Shown here in pieces: positions 7,367 to 13,966 of a stretch of 14,000 nucleotides of DNA. The notes under the pieces were generated by a model. It saw nothing but the letters and a program-made list of their open reading frames with translations, ran no database searches and had not been told where the DNA came from. Source of the stretch: Candidatus Zixiibacteriota bacterium (GTDB lineage Bacteria; Zixibacteria; MSB-5A5; SM1-73). Location: positions 1-14,000 of the forward strand of contig JAGMBK010000037.1 of NCBI GenBank assembly GCA_023129805.1, in the 5' to 3' direction. The translations under genes were made by a program, and so were the position numbers. How positions within the stretch are numbered: the first letter of the stretch is position 1; every line of letters starts with the position of its first letter.

Positions 7367-7435
7367 CAACGCTTAAAACATAATTCCGCAAAAAAGTCTT
7401 TTCCATTATTGCAGAGAAATTATGTTTGGCCGTTG
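7367..7435. repeat. Long imperfect inverted repeat
   Basis: AAACATAATT (7376-7385) pairs with AATTATGTTT (7418-7427); inside, GCAA (7388-7391) pairs with TTGC (7409-7412), and outside, CAACG (7367-7371) pairs with CGTTG (7431-7435). The outer arm overlaps the hairpin that begins at 7433, so both could not form fully at once. It has the size of a small miniature palindromic element, but no target-site duplication was identified. Confidence 0.45.
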
Positions 7436-7461
7436 CATCGGGGTACCTTACCCCGATGCAA
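7433..7461. repeat. Perfect 13-bp hairpin
   Basis: TTGCATCGGGGTA (7433-7445) pairs perfectly with TACCCCGATGCAA (7449-7461) across a CCT loop. Neither side has a T-run, so it is not a typical terminator. It lies 26 bp beyond the isomerase terminator. Confidence 0.75.
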
Positions 7462-7487
7462 ATTAAGGTTATGTCTAATTCCATTCA

Positions 7488-7519
7488 TAAAAAAAGCCCC
7501 GCCAGAAAGGTGGGGCTTT
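7488..7519 (-). terminator. Terminator of the isomerase lipoprotein gene
   Basis: Read on the minus strand, AAAGCCCCACC and GGCGGGGCTTT form an 11-bp stem (one G-T pair, plus-strand 7493-7503 and 7509-7519) followed by a run of T (plus-strand A-run ending at 7495). It begins about 20 bp past the isomerase stop codon. Confidence 0.9.
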
Positions 7520-7538
7520 GTGCAAAACCGGAATTTTT

Positions 7539-8165
7539 TTACTGGGTCTTTTCATAGACTTTGGTCATTATCACTTTCTCTTTGGGCATATCTCTGGAAC
7601 CGGTCTCAACCCCAGCGATTTTGTCTACCACATCCATACCTTTAACCACCTTACCGAAGACCACGTAATTTCCGTCCAAATTCGGAAGAGCCTTTAAACA
7701 AATATAAAACTGACTCCCGGCTGAGTTCGGATCCTGAGAACGGGCCATAGCTAAAAAACCTTTGAGATGCTTGGTATCTGCCTTCTCAAAATCTATAGAA
7801 TATCCCGGACCTCCGGTTCCATCACCCACAGGGCAACCCCCCTGAATAACGAAATTCGGTATGATGCGATGGAAGGTGAGACCATCATAAAACTCACTGA
7901 TGACCAATCTCAGTAAATTTTCGGCAGTCTTGGGGGTTTTGTCCCAGAATAGCTCCAATTCGATGGTGCCAAAGTTTGTCTCCATCACCACGATGGGGTT
8001 TTTCTCCCTTACAATCGGTTCTTCGGATATGGGTTTGGTGGCTTCTTCAGCTTCGGTCACCTCTTCGGGTTGCTCCTCTACCTTTTCAGTTTGTGCCTCC
8101 TCTTTTTTCCCACAACCAAATAGGAAGAAAACTAATAAGACAGATAGAATCAAAATCCTTTTCAT
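7539..8165 (-). CDS. Cyclophilin-type peptidyl-prolyl isomerase, lipoprotein
   Basis: The 208-residue protein has a lipoprotein signal (hydrophobic 4-16, FLFGC with C18 the lipidation site), a Glu/Lys-rich linker (about 20-55), and a cyclophilin domain from about 57. Motifs are the family's: FHRIIPNFVIQGG with catalytic R100, F105 and Q108, GDGTGGPGYSIDFE, and FLAMARSQDPNSAGSQFYI. It should catalyse proline cis-trans isomerisation on envelope proteins, tethered in the periplasm or outer membrane. The ATG at 8165 has AAAGGAG five bases upstream; promoter at 8278-8306, terminator at 7488-7519, so it is monocistronic. Domain call is firm; the precise localisation and clients are inferred. Confidence 0.95.
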   Translation of the reverse strand: MKRILILSVLLVFFLFGCGKKEEAQTEKVEEQPEEVTEAEEATKPISEEPIVREKNPIVVMETNFGTIELELFWDKTPKTAENLLRLVISEFYDGLTFHRIIPNFVIQGGCPVGDGTGGPGYSIDFEKADTKHLKGFLAMARSQDPNSAGSQFYICLKALPNLDGNYVVFGKVVKGMDVVDKIAGVETGSRDMPKEKVIMTKVYEKTQ

Positions 8166-8231
8166 CTTTTCTCCTTTAATTTAAAAAGTTCCGGATTTAT
8201 GTTCCAAAATGGTCAAAAAGGCAGTTTTTTT

Positions 8232-8240
8232 ATCACCTCC
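8232..8240 (-). promoter_or_regulatory. Consensus Shine-Dalgarno in the leader
   Basis: On the minus strand GGAGGTGAT fits the full anti-Shine-Dalgarno sequence of 16S rRNA, yet no ATG follows at useful distance; only AAAAAAACTG comes next. The isomerase has its own site (8171-8177) some 60 bases further on. It might be a ribosome standby site, a minimal leader peptide, or chance. Confidence 0.3.
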
Positions 8241-8277
8241 CGGTAAGAGATAGTTTTTATGGTTTCAAGTTATTCGG

Positions 8278-8306
8278 AAAATACGAAACCATGGAATGGT
8301 TGTCAA
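8278..8306 (-). promoter_or_regulatory. Promoter of the isomerase gene
   Basis: On the minus strand TTGACA (8301-8306) and TATTTT (8278-8283) are separated by 17 bp, giving a leader of roughly 105 nt before the ATG at 8165. Confidence 0.7.
8287..8301. promoter_or_regulatory. Palindrome in promoter spacer
   Basis: AACCAT (8287-8292), GGA, ATGGTT (8296-8301) form a perfect 6-3-6 inverted repeat lying between the -10 and -35 of the isomerase promoter and overlapping one base of the -35. The position suits an operator for a dimeric repressor, but no regulator is identified. Confidence 0.35.
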
Positions 8307-8390
8307 GACAATAATATCTGATTTGTGAAAAAGCAGTCTTAAAGAACGAATCCTTTCACTTTGTTTATCTTAAGTGCAAAAGGACGGGAG

Positions 8391-8525
8391 ATGCGTATAC
8401 ATTCATACGAAAATTCCCACCCCTTCCTAATAAAAAGATTTCGTCGCCTCAAGCACAAGTTATTTGTCCTTGCCTATGGACTCCTCGTGAGTTTCATTAT
8501 CTGGCTTGCCTGCGAGGAAAACTAA
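8391..8525 (+). CDS. Small single-pass membrane protein, 44 residues
   Basis: An ATG-started ORF of 44 codons with AAGGA (8380-8384) six bases upstream. The product starts with a polar, basic segment (KRFRRLKHK, residues 15-23) followed by a clear hydrophobic stretch, LFVLAYGLLVSFIIWLA (24-40), and ends CEEN. The basic-then-hydrophobic pattern predicts a single membrane helix with the N-terminus in the cytoplasm. It fills what would otherwise be the gap between the isomerase promoter and the GDH-linked gene, and its TAA overlaps that gene's stop tail-to-tail. I do not recognise a family, and no clear plus-strand promoter was found. Too short to be sure it is expressed. Confidence 0.5.
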   Translation: MRIHSYENSHPFLIKRFRRLKHKLFVLAYGLLVSFIIWLACEEN

Positions 8526-8902
8526 GTATAGCCCAGAATCTTCATGGTCTCCTCCCACACATCTACTTCATGCGGGTCTACCAACATCACGTCGTCTGCC
8601 GCCTCCTTGAGGATCTTTTTAGCATCCTCCTGAAGCTCCTTGGGAACGATGAGCATCACCGGGATCTTGTGCAGCTTGCAGGAGTACAGCATATCCTTTG
8701 GCGCAATGCCGTGTTCGGCGGTGGGAATAACCTTGTGCAGGTATCCAACCACCAGCGAGATATTGTCGCTCTTGCTGAGAAGTCCTATGTATTTCCCATG
8801 GTTGTCCGCTCCGTTGCTCAGAGGAAGAGTATCTATCCCCTTGGCCACCAGTCTGGTAAGGTATAATGCGTGAGTTCCTTCCAGATACCCGACTGTTTTC
8901 AT
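8522..8902 (-). CDS. Hypothetical protein downstream of GDH
   Basis: A 126-residue soluble protein that I do not recognise. It has no signal peptide or membrane segment. Alternating short strands and helices (SLVVGYLHKVIP, KIPVMLIVP, ILKEAADDVMLVDP) suggest a small alpha/beta, Rossmann-like fold. The start at 8902 is chosen because AAGGAG (plus-strand 8910-8915) sits seven bases upstream; the frame is open to 8947 but that would overlap the GDH stop. It begins 32 bp after GDH on the same strand with no terminator between, so it is very likely co-transcribed and may modulate or accompany glutamate metabolism. Polar clusters GADNHGK and EHGIAPKD could be ligand-binding, which is speculation. 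Confidence 0.8.
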   Translation of the reverse strand: MKTVGYLEGTHALYLTRLVAKGIDTLPLSNGADNHGKYIGLLSKSDNISLVVGYLHKVIPTAEHGIAPKDMLYSCKLHKIPVMLIVPKELQEDAKKILKEAADDVMLVDPHEVDVWEETMKILGYT

Positions 8903-8934
8903 TTCAAATCTCCTTTCCTTTGTGACACGGCTTT

Positions 8935-10185
8935 TTAGGAAACCCAACCCCGGAGTTTCACCGCTTCGGCTACCCGTGCGACTGCGACCATATAAGCCGC
9001 CATCCGCATGTGGACGTTCTTCTCCTTGTGCATCTCATACACCTTGCCATAGGCAGAGGTCATTTTGTCGTCCAGTTGCCTCTGAACGTCCTCCAGAGAC
9101 CAGTAGTAGTTATAGGTGTTCTGAACCTGCTCGAAGTAGCTGACCGTCACCCCTCCTGCGTTGGCCAGGATATCGGGGATGACATGGATGCCCTTCTCAT
9201 GTAAGATGATATCTGCTTCCGGCGTTGTGGGCCCATTCGCCAGCTCACATACTATCTTTGCCTTGATTTTCGGGGCGTTATCCTTGGTAATTACGTTCTC
9301 AACCGCCGCCGGGTAAAGAATGTCAACATCGAGCTCAAGGATTTCCTCATTGGTTTTGGGCGTTCCTTTCAGAAAACCTTTTACCCCTCCGGTCTTTCGA
9401 ACATGCTCTGCCATTTCTTTGGGATCAATGCCCGCCTCATTATAGACACCTCCGGTGATGTCGGATACTCCCACCATTTTACCACCGCCCAAGATATCCG
9501 CATGTAGTAAGGCGGCGAAACTGCCCACATTCCCAAATCCCTGCACCGCAAATTTACCCGTGGGATCGAATCCTAAAGCCTTGCAGGCTTCACGGACGGT
9601 GTAGATACCGCCGCGACCGGTTGCATCCATACGTCCTTCACTGCCCCCTAAGATAAGAGGCTTTCCAGTGATCACCCCCGGGTGCGATTCATGCATAACC
9701 GCCTCGTATTCGTCCATCATCCAGGCCATGATTTGAGGGGTGGTGAAGACATCCGGGGCTGGCACGTCCTTGTGTACCCCCAGATAAGGACCGATGGCTC
9801 GGATGTATGTTCTTGCCAGGCGTTCTTTCTCCCCTTCTGACATCTTTAAGGGATCGCAGATGATCCCACCTTTGCCTCCGCCCAGAGGTATGTCTATGAG
9901 GGCACACTTCCACGTCATCCAAGCGGCTAAAGCACGAACAGTATCGATGGTTTCCTCAGGACACCAGCGTAAGCCACCCTTTGTCGGTCCCAGCGCTGAG
10001 TTGTATTGAACACGGAAGCCGTGAAAAATTTTGGTGGTACCGTCATCCATTTTCACCGGCAGGGTGACGTGAAATTCTCTCTGAGGCCAACGCAAAAGCT
10101 CATGGGTAGCCTCATCCAGGCCCAACTTCTCAGCGGCCTCATCTAATTGCCTCTGGGCAATCTCAAATGGGTTTTGGTTATTCAT
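8935..10185 (-). CDS. gdhA: Glutamate dehydrogenase
   Basis: A 416-residue member of the Glu/Leu/Phe/Val dehydrogenase family, interconverting glutamate and 2-oxoglutarate plus ammonia with NAD(P). Typical motifs are present: GPTKGGLR (K69), [17 protein letters not shown] with K93 and catalytic K105, KDVPAPD at 139-145, and the dinucleotide-binding GFGNVG at 216-221. Length is that of hexameric bacterial and archaeal enzymes. Coenzyme choice is uncertain. The ATG at 10185 has AAAGGA a few bases upstream; an in-frame GTG at 10221 preceded by GGAG is an alternative adding 12 residues. A strong promoter lies at 10343-10370, giving a leader of about 150 nt in which I recognised no riboswitch. The downstream 126-residue gene forms an operon with it. 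Confidence 0.93.
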   Translation of the reverse strand: MNNQNPFEIAQRQLDEAAEKLGLDEATHELLRWPQREFHVTLPVKMDDGTTKIFHGFRVQYNSALGPTKGGLRWCPEETIDTVRALAAWMTWKCALIDIPLGGGKGGIICDPLKMSEGEKERLARTYIRAIGPYLGVHKDVPAPDVFTTPQIMAWMMDEYEAVMHESHPGVITGKPLILGGSEGRMDATGRGGIYTVREACKALGFDPTGKFAVQGFGNVGSFAALLHADILGGGKMVGVSDITGGVYNEAGIDPKEMAEHVRKTGGVKGFLKGTPKTNEEILELDVDILYPAAVENVITKDNAPKIKAKIVCELANGPTTPEADIILHEKGIHVIPDILANAGGVTVSYFEQVQNTYNYYWSLEDVQRQLDDKMTSAYGKVYEMHKEKNVHMRMAAYMVAVARVAEAVKLRGWVS

Positions 10186-10342
10186 CTCTATCCTTTTCTG
10201 TGATGTTTTAGGTTTCTTCACTCCTCTTTTTCTCCGGTTACTTTCACTCTAAACATTGACCGCTTCAACTGGCGCCATTTCTTTCCATTTCAAAGTTAAT
10301 TTCGTATCGCCTTAAAGATCGGGCTAAGCAAATTGTCCTATT

Positions 10343-10370
10343 ATTATATGAGCTTTTTTGCTTTTGTCAA
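10343..10370 (-). promoter_or_regulatory. Promoter of the GDH operon
   Basis: On the minus strand TTGACA (10365-10370) and TATAAT (10343-10348) are both perfect hexamers spaced by 16 bp, consistent with high expression. Confidence 0.85.
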
Positions 10371-10444
10371 GCTAAACTAATGAGGAATTTGGAGCGAAAA
10401 TTCTCTCTTATCTAAACAATCCCGACATCATTACTCCTATATCT

Positions 10445-10486
10445 TGGCAATTGGAAAGCACTACTTTGAGTGTTTTTTTATTGCCA
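10445..10486 (+). terminator. Nested hairpin with T-run, orphan terminator?
   Basis: AAAGCACT (10455-10462) pairs with AGTGTTTT (10469-10476, one G-T pair), within a run of seven T (10473-10479). This is framed by a second stem, TGGCAAT (10445-10451) with ATTGCCA (10480-10486). It reads as a plus-strand terminator, but no plus-strand gene lies upstream. It may end antisense or divergent transcription from the GDH promoter area, or be a stand-alone palindrome. Confidence 0.35.
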
Positions 10487-10512
10487 GTTTGAGGTAGGAA
10501 CTACTCTTGAGG

Positions 10513-10565
10513 CTCTATCCGAAAAGGTCTTAGCGGGAGGGTCTTCCTAACAGGAACAGATAGAG
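10513..10565. repeat. Structured inverted repeat
   Basis: CTCTATC (10513-10519) pairs with GATAGAG (10559-10565). Enclosed are a 5-bp hairpin TTCCT/AGGAA (10544-10556) and two copies of GGTCTT (10526-10531 and 10539-10544 region). It could be a folded small RNA or a dispersed palindromic repeat; there is no coding potential. Confidence 0.35.
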
Positions 10566-10716
10566 GGTTTTGCTTTAACGGTGAGGGTAACAAGATGCTA
10601 TTTTTATCTATCTCAAAAAGTGGGATCAAATCTTTCAAGAGAGATCAAAACGCAACCATCAAACAGCAACACCCAAGCATCAGATCATTGATCCTGCGGA
10701 TCGTTTTAGATAGCTG

Positions 10717-11235
10717 TTAATTCTTGATTACCCCCGCATCTCGTAACTTCTCTTGAATAACCTCAAGACGATGATTCGGTTTGACATCATGAACAACTTC
10801 AGCTAACTTGCCCTCTGGTACTCCAAAATTATCTCTTAGAAAGTAAGCCGTAGTAATTATCGATAGCTCGATCGCATTAAAGTGACCATACTTATCGACC
10901 AACTTATCAAGAGCTTGTTTTTTCTTCCTGTTCAAGAGTAGGTCAAACATCGCCATGTTCGAACCTCTTTTTATGAAGTACCCTTTTTCCTCTTTCCAAG
11001 TCACATCAACAATGTCAGCGCTTTTAGCAAAATCCAATTCTCCAGCTACCTCGGAAGAGTAAGGTCCATAGTGATACATCGAATAATCAAAATTCACGGC
11101 TCCCTGGCGAGAAAGCAAGTACATCATTTTTTGCACGAGAGTTTTCCCAACCTGTTTATTCGGGTGTTTTTCTAGTAACCTCTTTACTAGATAACCTATT
11201 ATCGCAGGATACTCAAATATGCTTTTTTCTTTCAT
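10717..11235 (-). CDS. YwgA-like / Panacea (SocA-type) domain protein
   Basis: A 172-residue cytoplasmic protein whose N-terminal half carries the features of the Panacea (DUF4065, SocA-like) and YwgA families: KTLVQKMMYLLSRQG at 31-45 and HYGPYSSEV at 55-63. The domain is known as a promiscuous antitoxin or proteolysis-adaptor module; Bacillus YwgA is uncharacterised. Residues 90-172 are helical and end in a predicted amphipathic tail. The ATG overlaps the TGA of the upstream HD gene (ATGA at 11232-11235), with GGAGG seven bases before the start, so the pair is almost certainly co-translated. It is the last gene of a leftward cluster. The regions sampled are AT-rich (37% GC at 10801-10860). 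A regulator of the HD enzyme is the leading guess; family assignment is moderately firm, function inferred. Confidence 0.75.
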   Translation of the reverse strand: MKEKSIFEYPAIIGYLVKRLLEKHPNKQVGKTLVQKMMYLLSRQGAVNFDYSMYHYGPYSSEVAGELDFAKSADIVDVTWKEEKGYFIKRGSNMAMFDLLLNRKKKQALDKLVDKYGHFNAIELSIITTAYFLRDNFGVPEGKLAEVVHDVKPNHRLEVIQEKLRDAGVIKN

Positions 11236-12506
11236 TTTAGCGCCTCCTGTGCTTTCTTTCTATCTTCAGGTCGTACATAGATTCTTATCTGTTTTATCTT
11301 ACCCATATGGTTTACAATTGAAGAAAACTGGGATAACGGACGAGCCATTCTATCAGGATCACATATTATCATTATTTCTTTGTCTTCTTTATCATCGGTG
11401 TCCAGTTTATACCATGAATGCTCAGCCTTGTCTTCATAAAACCAAATACTTCTTCTCTTCAATTTCCTTTTGCACTTGTCTTTCTCTTTCTCATCCTCAG
11501 GAGTAGGTGTTTCTGGTGTCCAATGTATCACTCTGATGTGATCCCTATGAATTATAGAGGAGCAATCACGGTTTACCTTTTTCTTTCTCAACATGCGCGA
11601 CCAGATGATAATATCGTCTAATTTCAAATATTTGTCAATCTCTTTTGGTGTTGGTAACTTATTATTTTTTAAAACCTCTCTCATCGTTTCTTTAAGGTGG
11701 TAATCGTACGCTCTTCTGGTTTTGTGAAAGTAGACTTGCGTGAATATTTGATAACGTGCGATCACAATTGACTCTGCCACATGCCATCCACCTTCATCCA
11801 CACCAAGAATCACATCTCCAGATTCAGGCTCTATACCAAGAGCCAGAGTATTCATTAATCTCGAGTGGTCATAAATACCATACTTAACCCCTATATGATG
11901 AGAATCCCGCAAAAGATAATCCCCCTTATCTGCGTCTAACTGACTTGAAATAATGACCTTCCAGAAAATCCTATTCCCTAAGACATTAGCGTTACCTTCG
12001 ATCAGTGCTGCCACCTGTTCTGCTGTTGTCTGATAATTTGTTTTATTTATCTGATGGCTTTCTATGGCATCCTTTAAAGAGCCCCGTATAATAGCCGTGG
12101 TGTAATCTTCGTGTTTGTACGGTTTACGCGTCCGAGGGTTGGTGGGCATTATTTCCTCAGAGGGGTGAGAAAAAGGCGCATGTCCCACATCGTGCAGTAA
12201 CGCCGCTAACCTGATTAGCTGTTTGTCTTTTTTCAAACCCTCTTTCTTATAACTTAATTTCTCTTCCAATATCCTCCTATTACTATCGTTGTTTACTATC
12301 GCATCATACATTAGGGTTGCAAGGTGCATTACTCCAAGTGAATGTTCAAATCGTGAATGAGTTGCCCCCGGATAAACCATCTCCGTAAGAGCTAATTGTC
12401 GTATTCTCCTCAATCTTTGGAAAGCAGGCTGATCTATTATTTGCATCTCCCACTCATTTAACGGAATGAAACCATAAACTGGATCTCTAATTTCATAGGT
12501 TCTCAT
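11232..12506 (-). CDS. HD-domain dNTP triphosphohydrolase (YwfO/SAMHD1-like)
   Basis: A 424-residue HD phosphohydrolase. The metal and catalytic residues line up with SAMHD1 and bacterial EF1143/YwfO: H55 in SRFEHSLGVMHLA, H105-D106 in LLHDVGHAPFSH, and D201 in DYLLRDSHHIGVKYG. The opening DPVYGFIPLNEWEMQIID and QRLRRIRQL are also typical. Such enzymes remove triphosphate from dNTPs, often as allosteric tetramers. A charged insert at about 336-352 (EDEKEKDKCKRKLKRR) is notable. The tail (PLSQFSSIVN, IKQIRIYV) fits the family. The ATG at 12506 has AAGGA eight bases upstream, 50 bp after the coiled-coil gene, and the stop overlaps the Panacea-like start. Sampled stretches are AT-rich (32% GC at 11641-11700) compared with 52-53% in GDH and the carboxypeptidase, hinting at acquisition. 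dNTP specificity is by homology only. Confidence 0.9.
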   Translation of the reverse strand: MRTYEIRDPVYGFIPLNEWEMQIIDQPAFQRLRRIRQLALTEMVYPGATHSRFEHSLGVMHLATLMYDAIVNNDSNRRILEEKLSYKKEGLKKDKQLIRLAALLHDVGHAPFSHPSEEIMPTNPRTRKPYKHEDYTTAIIRGSLKDAIESHQINKTNYQTTAEQVAALIEGNANVLGNRIFWKVIISSQLDADKGDYLLRDSHHIGVKYGIYDHSRLMNTLALGIEPESGDVILGVDEGGWHVAESIVIARYQIFTQVYFHKTRRAYDYHLKETMREVLKNNKLPTPKEIDKYLKLDDIIIWSRMLRKKKVNRDCSSIIHRDHIRVIHWTPETPTPEDEKEKDKCKRKLKRRSIWFYEDKAEHSWYKLDTDDKEDKEIMIICDPDRMARPLSQFSSIVNHMGKIKQIRIYVRPEDRKKAQEALK

Positions 12507-12556
12507 TTCACTCTTCCTTTATAGACCTTTCAAATGGGACAACCGTCTCATGGTGA

Positions 12557-12997
12557 CTATCCGTTTTGTTTTTCCTGTCTCTGTTTTCTCTCTTCCAAAC
12601 ACTCGAACTTTTTCTCCACATCATCCTGCCGCTTCAAAAGCTCCCTCAGGTCGCTTCTGGTAAATTGCAGATCCCTTTTGATGATCAAAAGATCGCTTTT
12701 GATCTCTCCGGTAAAATCCTCTTCATCGGAGGTGTCTTTTTGCAGATCAAGCAGCCTTGATTCGGTTCGAGATATTATGGTTTCAAAACCCTGCAGAAGC
12801 TTTTGGGTGCTCATCATCTCATCTTTGAGCTTTTGCACCTCCTGGCTGAAATTTCTCTCCTCCTCTTTCATCTGGGCAACAAATCGATATAGTTCCGCCA
12901 GACCCTGCTTGATCGCCCCCAGCTCTTTTTCCAGCATTATCCCCAATGTTTCCACCGCCTCCCCTACCTCTTCGATATCCCTTCTTTGCAATACCAT
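12557..12997 (-). CDS. Coiled-coil protein of unknown function
   Basis: A 146-residue, highly charged, almost entirely helical protein with heptad-like spacing of hydrophobic residues (LGIMLEKELGAIKQGLAEL, then LKDEMMSTQKLLQGFETII and LLIIKRDLQFTRSDLRELL). It has no signal peptide or membrane segment, so it is probably a cytoplasmic coiled-coil oligomer. The ATG at 12997 is chosen because GGAG (plus-strand 13004-13007) lies six bases upstream. A TTG at 13027 would add ten residues and overlap the carboxypeptidase stop (TTGA); its ribosome-binding site is too close to the start. It follows the carboxypeptidase by 26 bp on the same strand and is probably co-transcribed. I recognise no family. 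Convergent frames on the other strand are antisense shadows. Confidence 0.75.
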   Translation of the reverse strand: MVLQRRDIEEVGEAVETLGIMLEKELGAIKQGLAELYRFVAQMKEEERNFSQEVQKLKDEMMSTQKLLQGFETIISRTESRLLDLQKDTSDEEDFTGEIKSDLLIIKRDLQFTRSDLRELLKRQDDVEKKFECLEERKQRQEKQNG

Positions 12998-13023
12998 CTG
13001 ATTCTCCAAGCAGATTAAGTTTT

Positions 13024-13950
13024 TCAACTTCCTTTCTTATTTTCCTCAATACTCCATTCCACTATGGATCTGATCTCCTTGAATCTGGTATGCTTTGTAG
13101 GTGCGCCCAAAATCACCGCTACGATCTCTTTCCCATCTTTTCTTTGAACCAAAGTTCCCAGACACCATCCGGATGCCCCGTTATAGCCGGTCTTTCCTCC
13201 CTTTACATTCAGGGAGCTGAACAGCAATTTATTGGTGCTCCCGATTCGGTGCCTTCTTTTTCCCTTATCCAGCGAAACAAACTCATAAGTAGTTTTTCCG
13301 GAGATGGAAGCGATGACACTGTCCTGCAAAGCAAAATACAAAAGCCTGGCACAATCCAAGGCGGTGGATCTATTCTTCTCATCCAGGCCGGTGGGCTCGT
13401 AGAAAAAAGTATTCTCCAAGCCCAGCTCTTTAGCCTTCTGGTTCATACGGACTACAAATTCTAAAGGTGGAAGACCAGAGGCACGGGCTAAGGCTCTGGT
13501 GGCTCGATTACTTGAGCTCATCAAACTGGCGTGCAGAAGATCACGCAAGGTGAAAGTTTCTCCCACTCTTAGCTGAGACCTTCCCGACCCATTGGCGTGA
13601 GCTATGGTGATGGTGACGATATTATCCAGATCAGGGTTGGTCTCCAGAAAAACAAGCGCACTCATCAGCTTGGTCAGACTGGCGATGGGAAGCTCCGTCT
13701 CTATGTTTTTCTCAAACAGAACTTCTCCTTTTTTTGTATCCAACACCACTGCGGCTTTAGACCTTAGGGAGAGCTTATGACTTTCCAAAGCCCTTGAACC
13801 TACATAAATGGTTTGGAGGGGAATCTCTCTATCTTGGATCGGATCTGCGGCTTTTTGTTTGTTTAAATCCGGAAACCAGTTGCCCCACTCAACTCTTGAA
13901 ATCAAAAGAACCAACAAAACGGAAACAAAAAAATATACCGGTCTTTTCAT
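13024..13950 (-). CDS. D-Ala-D-Ala carboxypeptidase/endopeptidase, S11
   Basis: A 308-residue penicillin-binding protein of peptidase family S11. An uncleaved anchor or signal segment covers about 6-19. The active-site motifs are complete: S91-L-T-K94 (nucleophile S91), S146-S-N148, and K253-T-G255 in GGKTGYNGASGWC. It lacks the C-terminal PBP5-type membrane-anchoring domain, so it resembles PBP7/PbpG or the shorter DacA-like enzymes, which trim peptidoglycan stem peptides or cross-links in the periplasm. The ATG at 13950 is preceded by AAGGAG at nine bases. It is the first gene of a leftward cluster followed by a coiled-coil gene. Carboxypeptidase versus endopeptidase activity cannot be decided from sequence. 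Confidence 0.93.
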   Translation of the reverse strand: MKRPVYFFVSVLLVLLISRVEWGNWFPDLNKQKAADPIQDREIPLQTIYVGSRALESHKLSLRSKAAVVLDTKKGEVLFEKNIETELPIASLTKLMSALVFLETNPDLDNIVTITIAHANGSGRSQLRVGETFTLRDLLHASLMSSSNRATRALARASGLPPLEFVVRMNQKAKELGLENTFFYEPTGLDEKNRSTALDCARLLYFALQDSVIASISGKTTYEFVSLDKGKRRHRIGSTNKLLFSSLNVKGGKTGYNGASGWCLGTLVQRKDGKEIVAVILGAPTKHTRFKEIRSIVEWSIEENKKGS

Positions 13951-13966
13951 CGACTACATCTCCTTA

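Larger units (their letters stand above)
7255..7487. other. Gene-free repeat-rich stretch
   Basis: Between the two convergent terminators no gene is supported. The stretch contains the dispersed TTCAGGGT repeats (7284-7316), a 6-bp hairpin CCCGCC/GGCGGG at 7337-7351, a long imperfect inverted repeat (7367-7435) and a perfect 13-bp hairpin (7433-7461). An open frame crossing it (plus strand, 7253-7645) runs antisense into the isomerase gene and looks accidental. Confidence 0.6.
10222..10716. other. Intergenic: GDH leader and repeats
   Basis: This 495-bp stretch has no convincing gene. From left to right it holds the GDH leader, the GDH promoter (10343-10370), a nested inverted repeat with a T-run (10445-10486) and a second structured inverted repeat (10513-10565). 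A 41-codon frame at 10595-10720 (plus) was examined and not accepted. No terminator with a T-run was found for the Panacea-like gene. Confidence 0.6.

Noticed and set aside
7253..7645. 130-residue plus-strand frame across the repeats
   Set aside because: It spans hairpins and two terminators and ends antisense inside the isomerase gene; the composition looks non-protein.
10186..10336. Riboswitch in the GDH leader
   Set aside because: The leader is about 150 nt long, but I recognise no conserved motif of glutamine, glycine or other known riboswitches.
10595..10720. 41-codon plus-strand ORF
   Set aside because: The ribosome-binding site is weak, no domain or membrane segment is evident, and it overlaps the Panacea-like stop. 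It could be real but is not supported.
12534..13464. Long plus-strand frames opposite the coiled-coil and carboxypeptidase genes
   Set aside because: Ser/Phe-rich translations are mirror images of Glu/Lys-rich coding on the minus strand; no motifs and no ribosome-binding site of note.
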